Below, piece after piece: positions 55,861-64,000 of a stretch of DNA of 64,000 nt. The stretch's first letter is position 1, and each line of letters starts with the position of its first letter. The DNA is from Bacillota bacterium (GTDB taxonomy: Bacteria > Bacillota > Clostridia > Lachnospirales > Lachnospiraceae), in NCBI GenBank assembly GCA_023411215.1, contig JAEYOY010000064.1, positions 62,001 through 126,000 on the forward strand, written 5' to 3'. Made by a program: the position numbers and the translations under genes. The notes below the pieces were generated by a model. It had not been told where the DNA came from. It saw only the letters and a program-made list of their open reading frames with translations, and did not search any database.

Positions 55861-55983
55861 CTTTAAGTCAAAAGATTGTGAAACATGCGAAGTAAGTTGG
55901 TTTTTAAGTCATATGATTGTGAAACATGCGAAGTAAGTTGTCTTTTAAGTCATAAGATTGTGAAATTTGTCAAGCAAGTTTCA
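55861..55983 (+). repeat. 41-bp tandem repeat, three copies
   Basis: Units at 55861-55901, 55902-55942 and 55943-55983 share TTTAAGTCA, GATTGTGAAA and AAGTAAGTT. The first two are nearly identical; the third diverges in its second half. They lie upstream of the truncated protease. Confidence 0.88.
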
Positions 55984-56084
55984 CTAATACTAACTTTATT
56001 AATTATTCTAAGGTTGACATTTATAATTATGTAAGTAAGGGATGCATATAATGAAAGGAAGATATGATATGAGCGAAGGTCTTT

Positions 56085-56738
56085 ATGGATGATGCAAAGA
56101 TAGATAATGAGTTAAATCTTGCCCTTGATGTATCTGAGGCAGAGCGAGCAAAGACGGACAATCTTAATGTGGGTTTTACACCGGATACTGACCTTTGGGA
56201 GCTGATTGTTAAGTATAGTGGCAGTCTTGCCCGTGTCAGAGAAGAGCTACAGATATCGGCAGTAGAGATGGCGAATCAATATGCAATATTGACCATACCG
56301 GAATATCTGATTGGCAGGCTGTCTGATTATGAGGAGATTGAGTACATCGAGAAACCAAAGCGCCTGTTCTATGAGGTGAATGAAGGACGTACCGCCTCCT
56401 GTATCAATCCGGTGCAGAGTGGTAATCTTAATCTCTTTGGAGAAGGAGTACTGGTCGCTGTCATTGATTCCGGAATTGATTACTCTCATCCGGATTTTCG
56501 CAATGAGGACGGTACTACGAGAATTGAGGCAATATGGGATCAGACAATACCGGGAAGTCCTCCTGCGGGCTACGACATTGGTACCCTGTATACAAGAGAG
56601 CAGATTAATGAAGCGCTTCAGCTTCCCATGCCTGAGCGAATGGGGATTGTTCCAAGTGTTGATTTGTCAGGGCATGGAACCCATGTGAGGTGTTTGAAAA
56701 ATATTCATTTAATTAACCTTATTATTCGCGATGAGTAG
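56085..56738 (+). pseudogene. Truncated Csp-type subtilisin-like germination protease
   Basis: The 217-residue frame has the N-terminal prodomain-like region of clostridial Csp proteases (DNELNLALDVSEAERAKT, LWELIVKYSG), the catalytic Asp in VAVIDSGIDYSHPDF (~127) and the catalytic His in SGHGTHV (~199). Directly after THV the sequence departs (RCLKNIHLIN) and stops; the Asn and Ser regions, about 350 further residues, are missing. Intact Csp proteins activate cortex-lytic enzymes in spore germination or are secreted subtilases. The break at 56690 suggests a deletion or recombination. It is unlikely to be an active protease. Confidence 0.85.
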
Positions 56739-56776
56739 CTTGTTATAGTTTTAAGCTACTTATCGCGAATTTTAGT
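56725..56776 (+). terminator. Terminator after the truncated protease
   Basis: ATTCGCGATGAGTAGCTT pairs with AAGCTACTTATCGCGAAT with one mismatch around an 11-nt loop and is followed by TTTTAG. Confidence 0.85.
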
Positions 56777-56821
56777 TGAATTAAAGTTGAGACTTAGTTA
56801 TAATTTAGATAAAACGTTTTA
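56776..56821 (+). promoter_or_regulatory. GH43 promoter and palindromic operator
   Basis: TTGAAT and TATAAT (56799-56804) are 17 nt apart. The perfect 12-nt palindrome TAAAACGTTTTA at 56810-56821 covers the likely transcription start. Related sites occur at 60289, 60421 and 62740. Confidence 0.75.
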
Positions 56822-56970
56822 CTAAAAGCTCTATAGGATGGGTTTTGGAAATTAGCTATATTCGGTAATGGCAATAGAATATTATTACAGACGGAAGACC
56901 TTATATAGCAATTCGCGTTCATAAGATTGAGGAAGGGATTGTTTATTATAATATAAAAGGAGATATGAAA

Positions 56971-58389
56971 ATGAAAAAACAAGGATTTAATCCGTATCTA
57001 CCATCCTGGGAATATATCCCTGATGGAGAGCCGTATGTATTTAATGACAGGGTTTATGTTTACGGCTCTCATGACCGTTTTAACGGGTATGCTTATTGCT
57101 TAAATGATTATGTTTGTTGGTCTGCACCGGTGGAAGATCTTGCTGACTGGCGCTATGAAGGAGTGATTTTAAAAGCTACTGATGTACAGAATAATGAAGA
57201 CCGCGATAGCTGTCTTTATGCACCTGATGTAGCAGTGGGACCGGACGGGAGATATTACCTATATTATGTGGATAGTAAGCGCTCCATCGTATCCGTGGCA
57301 GTCTGTGATACACCGGCAGGAAAATACGAGTTTTATGGTTATGTACACTATGCTGATGGAGTGAATTTAGGTGAGAAAGAGGGAGATGAACCACAATTCG
57401 ATCCTGGGGTATTAGTAGAGGGAGATAAGGTCTATCTTTACACCGGTTTTTGTGCAAGAGGTGACAAATCCAGAAGCGGAGCGATGGCAACCGTTCTTAG
57501 TAGTATTGACATGCTAACCATTACCAGCGCCCCGGTTATTGTTGCTCCCAGTGAACCCTATAGTAAGGGAAGCGGTTTCGAGGGACATGAATTTTTTGAG
57601 GCTCCTTCCATTCGCAAATGGGGAGACACATATTATCTAATCTACTCCTCCATTTTGATGCATGAGCTATGCTATGCCACGAGTAAACACCCTACCAAGG
57701 GATTTGTATATCGCGGAACGATAGTAAGTAATTGTGATATGGGCATCAGCACGTATAAACCGATTAACCAACCGATGGCTTACGGTGGAAACAACCATGG
57801 CAGCATGGTGGAGATTAACAGCAAATGGTACATATTCTATCATAGGCACACCAATGGAACAAATTTTAGCAGGCAGGGTTGCTTAGAAGAAATTAAGTTT
57901 TTGGAGGATGGATCAATTCCTCAGGTAGAGATGACCTCCTGTGCTCCGAATCAGGGGCCGCTTATGGGCTTGGGTGAATATCCTGCTTATATTGCATGTA
58001 ATCTGTTCTGTGACGAGGAGTCCGTCTACACCGATTTTACTGGGGCATGGATGAATAATCAATTTCCTAAGATTACACAGGATGGAAAAGACGGTGATGA
58101 GGAGATTGGCTATATTACTAACATGAAGGCATCCGCTACAGCAGGTTTTAAGTACTTTGACTTGAAAGGTGTTAAGAGAGTTAAAATAAGAGTCCGCGGC
58201 TATTGTAAAGGTGAATTTGAAATTAAAACTTCTTGGAATGGCCCTGTTCTCGGTAAGATACCGGTAGTGTTCTCTAATGTATGGAAAGATTACTACGCAG
58301 ATATCACGATACCAGATGGAATTCATCCACTGTATATTACTTATAATGGTCAGGGAAGTGCAAGTCTTGCATCCTTTACATTGGAATAA
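56971..58389 (+). CDS. GH43-family glycosidase (arabinofuranosidase/xylosidase type)
   Basis: This 472-aa cytosolic enzyme has a five-bladed beta-propeller with GH43 catalytic features: an N-terminal DGEPYVFNDRVYVYGSHD, the pKa-tuning Asp in CLYAPDVAVGPDG and the acid Glu in GHEFFEAPSIRKWGDTYY. A C-terminal beta-sandwich of about 130 residues (CBM6-like) follows. It probably removes arabinose or xylose from imported oligosaccharides. Both ATG 56965 and 56971 are in frame; the latter has AGGAG at 8 nt. It has its own promoter with the shared TAAAACG operator. Confidence 0.88.
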   Translation: MKKQGFNPYLPSWEYIPDGEPYVFNDRVYVYGSHDRFNGYAYCLNDYVCWSAPVEDLADWRYEGVILKATDVQNNEDRDSCLYAPDVAVGPDGRYYLYYVDSKRSIVSVAVCDTPAGKYEFYGYVHYADGVNLGEKEGDEPQFDPGVLVEGDKVYLYTGFCARGDKSRSGAMATVLSSIDMLTITSAPVIVAPSEPYSKGSGFEGHEFFEAPSIRKWGDTYYLIYSSILMHELCYATSKHPTKGFVYRGTIVSNCDMGISTYKPINQPMAYGGNNHGSMVEINSKWYIFYHRHTNGTNFSRQGCLEEIKFLEDGSIPQVEMTSCAPNQGPLMGLGEYPAYIACNLFCDEESVYTDFTGAWMNNQFPKITQDGKDGDEEIGYITNMKASATAGFKYFDLKGVKRVKIRVRGYCKGEFEIKTSWNGPVLGKIPVVFSNVWKDYYADITIPDGIHPLYITYNGQGSASLASFTLE

Positions 58390-58432
58390 TTGATACAGTG
58401 ATTTGATTAGGACGTTAGAAGTCTATTGTAAA

Positions 58433-58651
58433 AAGGGGCTGTTGCAAAACGTTTGGTATAAATGAAGGAAAGAACAACATGCATCCCTCACACCCAGGTT
58501 GACTGACATCTTATTGATTTTGTATGCCAATATCAAACATAAATGTTTGCTTTTGTCATACAAAATCAATAATCTGTCCGTCAAACAGTGTATTATGGGA
58601 TGCATGTTGTCCTTTCCTTCAACATTTGCTTATGTTATGCAACAGCCCCTT
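58433..58651. mobile_element. MITE copy 2
   Basis: This 219-bp element matches the one at 51108 nearly base for base but lacks the 93-bp insert. Ends AAGGGGCTGTTGCA and complement, inner 14-bp hairpin intact. It lies just before the convergent end of the GH51 gene. No 8-bp target duplication was seen. Confidence 0.9.
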
Positions 58652-58714
58652 CTTTTGGCGTGCACAGCATAAGCGCAATCTTTCCTATACTGAGCGGGTG
58701 GGTATATCAAATAT

Positions 58715-60193
58715 TTACTCAATCTTAAGTACAACTACGGACTTTGCAGGTATATAAGCATATATTTGATTGTTCTCTATTCTTAGATTATTATAAGCAG
58801 TTTCGGTAATCGCTTCTGGATTTTCAAAGGTATTTCTGGCGTTCATTTCCTTTGAAGTTAATATAGTACCTGATATTTTGCCTTTGCTTGCACCAAGAAG
58901 TTCACAGTTTATTTCGACCTCGTTATTGGGATCTAGATTACAGAGGGATATATGAATTGTGCCTTCTGCATCCATGGAGGAGGAAGCGCTAAGCTGATCG
59001 ATTTTGTCTTCTCCATAATAGTAATAATTTTTCTCCAGGTTTGTTTCAAGTAATTCGGCATTTTGATGTACAGAAAACATCTTAAATACATAGTAGGTTG
59101 GTGTTAATATCATTTTATCCCCATCTGTTAAAATTACTGACTGTAATACATTAACCATCTGTGCTATATTAGCCATCTGAATACGGTCACAATGGTTGTT
59201 GAAAAGATTAAGATTGATACCAGCCACGATTGCATCCCGTAGGGTATTTTGTTGATATAGAAAACCTGGATTAGTACCCGGTTCCACTTGATACCAGGCA
59301 CCCCATTCGTCTACGATTAATCCTACTCGCTTATTCTCGTCATATTTGTCCATTATTTCTATATTTTTTTCTATTAGCTCTTCCATATATAAAGTCATCT
59401 GTAATATGCTAAACCATTCTTTTTCATCAAAATCGACAGCAGATCCCTTAGGCTGGCTCCAATCTAAGGGCATGGTATAATAATGAAGGCTTAAGCCGTC
59501 CATATATTTGCTGGCATTTTTCATTAGCACTTCAGTCCAGTTATAGTCATCAGCGTTTGCGCCACAGGCTACTTTATACAGCTTGTTGTCACCAAAATTT
59601 CTAAGGTAAGTGGCATACCTGCGATATTCATCTGCATAATAATCTGGACGCATTTGTCCGCCACACCCCCAATTTTCATTACCAACTGCGAAATATTTTA
59701 ACCTCCAAGGCTTCTCTCTGCCATTTTCCTTTCTTAATTTTGTCATGGGTGATATGCAGTCAGAGCTGATATATTCAACCCATTGCTGCATTTCTCTCAC
59801 GGTACCGCTGCCCAGATTGCCACTGATATATGGTTCGGCACCGACAAGCTCGCAAAACTCCATAAATTCATGAGTACCAAAATGATTATTCTCGGTAACA
59901 CCACCCCAGTGTGTATTGATCATGGAGGGACGATTTTCATAAGGCCCAATTCCCTCCATCCAGTGATAATCATCTGCAAAGCAGCCACCCGGCCATCTGA
60001 GAACCGGTATCTTCATTTCCTTTAAAGCGTCTATGATATCCTTTCGTATTCCATTAATATTTGGAATTGGAGAATCCTTGCCTACCCATATTCCTTCGTA
60101 GATACATCTACCTAGATGTTCTGCAAAATGACCATAAATATTCTTGTTAATCGTTGCCTTTTTAACCTCTGAATTTACTTTCATTTTTATCAT
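58715..60193 (-). CDS. abfA: Alpha-L-arabinofuranosidase, GH51
   Basis: This 492-aa retaining enzyme removes terminal alpha-L-arabinofuranosyl units from arabinan or arabinoxylan oligosaccharides. The acid/base is Glu in [10 protein letters not shown] (~172) and the nucleophile Glu in IVDEWGAWY (~296). [19 protein letters not shown] and [15 protein letters not shown] are family landmarks. No signal peptide, so it acts in the cytosol on imported chains. AAAGGAT lies 7 nt before ATG 60193. Its promoter carries the shared operator, and it diverges from the chemoreceptor gene. Confidence 0.94.
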   Translation of the reverse strand: MIKMKVNSEVKKATINKNIYGHFAEHLGRCIYEGIWVGKDSPIPNINGIRKDIIDALKEMKIPVLRWPGGCFADDYHWMEGIGPYENRPSMINTHWGGVTENNHFGTHEFMEFCELVGAEPYISGNLGSGTVREMQQWVEYISSDCISPMTKLRKENGREKPWRLKYFAVGNENWGCGGQMRPDYYADEYRRYATYLRNFGDNKLYKVACGANADDYNWTEVLMKNASKYMDGLSLHYYTMPLDWSQPKGSAVDFDEKEWFSILQMTLYMEELIEKNIEIMDKYDENKRVGLIVDEWGAWYQVEPGTNPGFLYQQNTLRDAIVAGINLNLFNNHCDRIQMANIAQMVNVLQSVILTDGDKMILTPTYYVFKMFSVHQNAELLETNLEKNYYYYGEDKIDQLSASSSMDAEGTIHISLCNLDPNNEVEINCELLGASKGKISGTILTSKEMNARNTFENPEAITETAYNNLRIENNQIYAYIPAKSVVVLKIE

Positions 60194-60288
60194 GATAAGA
60201 TCCTTTCTTCATAAAGTCTTTGATAAGTAGTGATGACAGGTACTTGAGATTTTAACAATCGGTATCTTTCGTTATTACTATTGCATAG

Positions 60289-60336
60289 AAAAACGTTTAA
60301 CATATTAAATTTATAGTATAATTATAGAATAGTCAA
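60289..60336 (-). promoter_or_regulatory. GH51 promoter and operator
   Basis: On the minus strand TTGACT (60331-60336) and TATAAA (60310-60315) are 15 nt apart, and TTAAACGTTTTT lies just downstream, covering the likely start. Short -10/-35 spacing makes the promoter call less sure than the operator. Confidence 0.6.
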
Positions 60337-60377
60337 GATTATATTTCGTAGTTATTCAACATAATATACAAATAATA

Positions 60378-60434
60378 TTGACATATCGATGTTGATATAT
60401 ATATAATGCTATATATAGAGGTAAAACGATAAAC
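60378..60434 (+). promoter_or_regulatory. Chemoreceptor promoter and operator
   Basis: Perfect TTGACA (60378-60383) and TATAAT (60402-60407) with 18-nt spacing; GTAAAACGATAAAC at 60421-60434 lies about at +8. Confidence 0.75.
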
Positions 60435-60478
60435 ATTAAATATGGTTTAGGATAAAGAAGAAAACGGAGGTTACGGAT

Positions 60479-62560
60479 TTGAAAAAAAGATCGATTAATT
60501 TTAAAGCTTTTTTGTCGAGAATAACAGGAAGTATCAGAATAAAACTTATACTTTGCTTTTTGGTGCCGGTCTTATTCATTATTATTCTAGGGTTTGGTGC
60601 CTATCAAAGTTCATCAAAGGCTATCACCAAAACCTTTACCGATGCAACGGTGTCATCGGTTGAGAAAACCGGTGAATACTACAATTTAATTCTAAAGAAT
60701 ATCGAGGATAAAGCAGTTTCATTTGCTATAGATGCTCAAATACGAGATTATTATGCAGGGAAATATGCGAATAACGCTCTTGAGAACGGAAACGCATTTA
60801 AAGCTGCAAGAAGCAGTGCGGCAATCATGGCGACTTCCGATCGTTATATTGAAAATATATTTATTATATCGGACGCAGGTAAGCCGATAACCACCTATGG
60901 TCAGTTTGATGATAAGGTAGATTCCTATATGAATTTTTCTAAAACACAAGAGGCGACTCTGATTGATTCAAACAATAATACAAACCTATGGACAGGTTAC
61001 CATGCATTTTTGGATGAACAACTAGAGATACCAAAGGATAAGTATGCGATTACCTTATCAAAACCTCTTCTGAATGTAACAGCAAGACAGATTGGGTATC
61101 TCTTTATTGATGTAACTACGAGTGTTATTACAGACGCGATGAAAACCTTGGAATTACCGGAGAATAGCTATCTAGCTTTTGTATCACAGGATGGAAAAGA
61201 AATAACCCCGGATGGTGTTATTGCGGAGCCTATTTTCACAAAACTAAAAGAATATGAAAATATACATACAAATACGGAACCAAACGAACACCTTGCTGTT
61301 ACATATAATGGGGAAGAGCATGAGCTTATTTATTCTAGGATTGGAGATAGCGGAGCTGTTATCTGTGCTATGATCCCCTCATCCTATCTTCTGGAGCAAT
61401 CGAATTCAATAAAGAACCTTACATTTACGATGGTTGTGATTGCAGCTATTTTCGCAGTAACGATTGGAGTCATGGTTGCATATGGGTTTGGAAAAGCGAT
61501 TACGGAAATGATTCATATTTTATCCAGGGCTACGGAAGGAGATTTGACAGCATCGGTTAATCATATACGCAAGGATGAATTCGGAATACTATCAAAAAGT
61601 ATTAATCATATGATTAGTAGTCTAAATGAGATAATAAATAAGGCAACTAAGGTTGGACAGACAGTTGCCGATTCCACAAGAAATGTTTCTGAAAACTCAG
61701 AGCTTTTATTGGAAGCTTCAAAGAATATTTCTGTTGCTATATCAGAAATTCAACAAGGGAATGTACAACAGGCAGAAGGTACAGAGCAGTGTTTGAAGAT
61801 AACGGATGAATTGGCAAATCAGATTAATATGGTTCATGAAAATGCCTTAGCCATTGAAAAAATCGCTGACACTACGAAGAATGTTGTTAAGGATGGAATT
61901 AATGAGATCGATCAGCTTACAAATGTAACAGGTGAAAACATTCGTGTTACGAATAATACCATAAGGGATATTGAGGAGCTTGAAAAAGAATCTAAAGTAA
62001 TAACAGATATTATAGCTGTTATTAACGGCATAGCCGGACAGACGAATTTGTTATCCCTTAATGCTTCTATAGAGGCTGCAAGAGCTGGTGATGCAGGAAG
62101 AGGCTTCTCTGTAGTTGCGGATGAGATACGTGAGCTTTCAAACAAATCAGTAACCGCTGCACGAGAAATTGAGCAGATTATTAAGAATATCATAACTAAG
62201 ACTCATGCAACTGTGAATACGGTTAAGCAAGCTGAGTCCATCTCTAAGTCTACTGAAGTCCGTCTTAATAATGTGGTTCAATTGTTTCATGATATCAATA
62301 TTCATGTTGATGATTTAGCGGGTAGGATGGAAAGGATTACAGATAGCATAGGTGAAATTAATCGTTCTAAAGTAGATACTCTGAATTCGATTGAAAGCAT
62401 ATCTGCAGTCTCAGAGGAAACGACTGCTGCATCACAAGAAGTGGATGCAACTGCGCAACAGCAGCTGGAGGTGGTAACGAAGCTGAATGAAGCGGCGAAA
62501 GCCCTTGGTCAGGATGTTGCTGAGCTTGAAAATGCAATTGTGATATTTAAAACAAAATAA
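60479..62560 (+). CDS. Methyl-accepting chemotaxis protein
   Basis: This 693-aa chemoreceptor has TM1 (~21-43), an extracellular Cache-type sensor domain to ~305, TM2 (~308-332), HAMP (~335-385) and a long cytoplasmic coiled coil. The signalling tip is [20 protein letters not shown] and then [15 protein letters not shown] 60479 is the start, with CGGAGG 8 nt upstream. It sits between the GH51 gene and a sugar ABC transporter, and its promoter has the same operator as both. It probably senses the plant sugar, directly or through the transporter's binding protein, and steers cells towards it; the ligand is inference. Confidence 0.93.
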   Translation: MKKRSINFKAFLSRITGSIRIKLILCFLVPVLFIIILGFGAYQSSSKAITKTFTDATVSSVEKTGEYYNLILKNIEDKAVSFAIDAQIRDYYAGKYANNALENGNAFKAARSSAAIMATSDRYIENIFIISDAGKPITTYGQFDDKVDSYMNFSKTQEATLIDSNNNTNLWTGYHAFLDEQLEIPKDKYAITLSKPLLNVTARQIGYLFIDVTTSVITDAMKTLELPENSYLAFVSQDGKEITPDGVIAEPIFTKLKEYENIHTNTEPNEHLAVTYNGEEHELIYSRIGDSGAVICAMIPSSYLLEQSNSIKNLTFTMVVIAAIFAVTIGVMVAYGFGKAITEMIHILSRATEGDLTASVNHIRKDEFGILSKSINHMISSLNEIINKATKVGQTVADSTRNVSENSELLLEASKNISVAISEIQQGNVQQAEGTEQCLKITDELANQINMVHENALAIEKIADTTKNVVKDGINEIDQLTNVTGENIRVTNNTIRDIEELEKESKVITDIIAVINGIAGQTNLLSLNASIEAARAGDAGRGFSVVADEIRELSNKSVTAAREIEQIIKNIITKTHATVNTVKQAESISKSTEVRLNNVVQLFHDINIHVDDLAGRMERITDSIGEINRSKVDTLNSIESISAVSEETTAASQEVDATAQQQLEVVTKLNEAAKALGQDVAELENAIVIFKTK

Positions 62561-62703
62561 GGAAGTAGACGATAGAAAATCGATTGACGTTAAAAAAATA
62601 ACAAATAGATAATATTATGGGTGATTAAGCTGTCACTTTTGGTTAAATACATTGAGATGTATGATAATTTATTACTAAAGCTCAACAATCTACACAAAAG
62701 CTA

Positions 62704-62753
62704 TTGACAGAAAAAAGAAATTTGGGTATACTATTACTAGTAAAACGATTTAC
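62704..62753 (+). promoter_or_regulatory. Sugar ABC transporter promoter and operator
   Basis: TTGACA (62704-62709) and TATACT (62727-62732), spacing 17. GTAAAACGATTTAC (62740-62753), nearly palindromic, covers the likely start. Confidence 0.8.
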
Positions 62754-62789
62754 ATAATATTAAAAGTAATAAAAGGGAGGCACCATTTA

Positions 62790-63713
62790 ATGAATAGTTT
62801 TAGCAAAAAGAAAAAGCTGAAGGGATATAGAGAATTCTTATATATTTTACCATTTTTAATCGTGGTATTGATATTTTCTTATTATCCTCTATATGGGTGG
62901 ATATACTCGTTTTTTGATTATCAACCACCACTACCGTTCTCTTGGGACTCCTTCGTAGGACTAAAGTGGTTTAAGGTGCTATTTAAAAGTAAATCCTTCA
63001 TGAATCAAACGGTGGAAGTGCTTCGTAACACTTTTGCTATGAGTGGCATTGCATTGGCATTTTCTTGGCTCCCTATGTTTTTTGCTATTTTTCTCAACGA
63101 AATCAAGAATGTTCCTTTCCGCAAGTTTGTTCAGACGGCAACTACTTTACCGAACTTCATCAGCTGGGTATTGGTTTATTCGGTAGCATTTCTTCTTATG
63201 AGTAATAATGGTATGTTCAATTCGGTTGCTTTAGATCTGGGAATCATTGATGTACCAATTGATTTTTTGAAATCGAACGAGCATATTTGGTTCAAGATGT
63301 GGTTATGGTTGACCTGGAAGAACCTTGGATGGGCTGCCATCATGTACATAGCGGCTATCTCCGGAATTGATGCAGAATTATTTGAGGCTGCACGAGTGGA
63401 TGGAGCAAGCCGATTGAAAATCATACGTAATATTACAATTCCTAGCATATTGCCTACTTTTTTTGTACTTCTGTTACTAAATATTTCAAATATCCTGAAT
63501 AACGGCATGGAACAGTATTTTGTCTTCCAAAACTCGTGGAATAGGGAACATATACAGGTTTTAGATTTGTATGTATACAATTTGTCTACCAGTAAACCAC
63601 CTGTATATTCCGTATCAACCGCACTTAGTATGTTGAAGAGCATCGTAAGCCTGGTTCTGCTGTTTGCTGCGAACACCTTCTCTAAGTTGGTTCGTAAGGA
63701 AAGTATTATATAA
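62790..63713 (+). CDS. Sugar ABC transporter permease, LplB type
   Basis: This 307-aa permease has six membrane segments and the EAA loop FEAARVDGASRLKIIRNITIPSI (~197-219), which couples to an MsmX/UgpC-type ATPase. FSYYPLYGWIYSFFDYQPP near the N-terminus is typical of the LplB/YtcP family that moves plant oligosaccharides such as rhamnogalacturonan or arabino-xylan fragments. GGGAGG precedes the start. The next gene is its partner permease, 11 nt away. Confidence 0.92.
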   Translation: MNSFSKKKKLKGYREFLYILPFLIVVLIFSYYPLYGWIYSFFDYQPPLPFSWDSFVGLKWFKVLFKSKSFMNQTVEVLRNTFAMSGIALAFSWLPMFFAIFLNEIKNVPFRKFVQTATTLPNFISWVLVYSVAFLLMSNNGMFNSVALDLGIIDVPIDFLKSNEHIWFKMWLWLTWKNLGWAAIMYIAAISGIDAELFEAARVDGASRLKIIRNITIPSILPTFFVLLLLNISNILNNGMEQYFVFQNSWNREHIQVLDLYVYNLSTSKPPVYSVSTALSMLKSIVSLVLLFAANTFSKLVRKESII

Positions 63714-63724
63714 AGGAGTGCATT

Positions 63725-64000
63725 ATGAAAAAGAAAAATCAATTAATCTCTGATAAACGCAATAAGATAAAAACACAATCCTTAAGCGATCGTTTGCTGG
63801 ATGTAATAAATTATACCGTGTTCTCGCTGTTTGCTTTTGTATGTGTATATCCGTTTTACTATATTTTTATTAATACAATCAGTAATAATAAAATCAGCGA
63901 AAAAGGCGGTGTCGTATGGATACCCAAGGAAATACATTTTCAAAACTATATTGACGCATTTAGAATACCCGGATTAGGCCAGGCCGCATTCATTTCTATA
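63725..64000 (+). CDS. Sugar ABC transporter permease, LplC/YtcP type (5' part)
   Basis: The first 92 residues are seen before the window ends. MKKKNQLISDKRNKIK is followed by LSDRLLDVINYTVFSLFAFVCVYPFYYIFINTISN, the usual first membrane helix of the LplC family, and VVWIPKEIHFQNYIDAF. AAAGGAG precedes the start. It pairs with the upstream LplB-type permease; a solute-binding protein gene is expected downstream. Confidence 0.9.
   Translation, partial: MKKKNQLISDKRNKIKTQSLSDRLLDVINYTVFSLFAFVCVYPFYYIFINTISNNKISEKGGVVWIPKEIHFQNYIDAFRIPGLGQAAFISI

Noticed and set aside
55861..55983. CRISPR array
   Set aside because: Contiguous 41-bp tandem units without spacers.

Overview
The window is low-GC DNA from a spore-forming, anaerobic, saccharolytic Firmicute. 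The best fit is a plant-polysaccharide degrader of the Lachnospiraceae, close to the Lachnoclostridium (Clostridium) phytofermentans group. The evidence is a dipicolinate synthase pair, a Csp-type germination protease remnant, coat-like Cys-rich proteins, purine-rich Shine-Dalgarno sites before almost every gene, a hemerythrin, three LacI-type regulators and many glycoside phosphorylases and hydrolases. The species call is inference; no rRNA or tRNA gene was found.

Layout. 1-3.1 kb: the start of an archaeal-type AspRS (aspS2) behind a long structured leader, an amidase with two LysM domains, and an acyl-CoA thioesterase. 3.3-4.3 kb: class II fructose-bisphosphate aldolase. 4.5-10.5 kb: an amino-disaccharide (chitobiose-like) locus with a GPH-type sugar symporter, a divergent LacI regulator, a GH4 phospho-glycosidase, an N-acetylglucosamine-kinase-like protein and a ChbG/YdjC deacetylase. 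10.7-19 kb: a GGDEF/EAL protein, tgt-yajC, asparagine synthetase and dpaA-dpaB. 19.3-25.4 kb: a complete oligopeptide ABC transporter (oppABCDF). 25.8-28 kb: a secreted protein, a class D-like sortase and a membrane protein.

28.7-34.8 kb: a mannan-disaccharide phosphorolysis locus with mannose-6-phosphate isomerase, a cellobiose/mannobiose 2-epimerase, two GH130 phosphorylases and a LacI regulator. Imported mannobiose would be epimerised to mannosylglucose, split by phosphate to mannose-1-phosphate and glucose, and fed to glycolysis. 35-38.3 kb: small genes, including a DUF6132-like protein with a rhodanese lipoprotein, two Cys-rich paralogs and a hemerythrin. 39.1-48.7 kb: LacI regulator, GH94, GH2, GH94 and cupin, probably a beta-glucan oligosaccharide phosphorolysis system whose linkage is not settled. 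49-55.8 kb: an LTA-synthase-like sulfatase, a second FtsH, a SulP transporter and a small membrane protein.

56-64 kb: a truncated germination protease followed by an arabinose/xylose-polymer regulon (GH43, GH51, a methyl-accepting chemotaxis protein and an LplB/LplC-type sugar ABC transporter). All four promoters in that block carry the same near-palindrome built on TAAAACGWTTTA at about the transcription start. This is the strongest hint of a co-ordinated, partly undescribed system here, because it puts a chemoreceptor under the same apparent control as two hydrolases and a transporter.

Between genes there is much structured DNA: a MITE family with IS6-like ends (two clear copies, one carrying a nested 93-bp insertion, plus a relic), a 260-nt imperfect palindrome, several long hairpins, and 20-bp and 41-bp tandem repeats.
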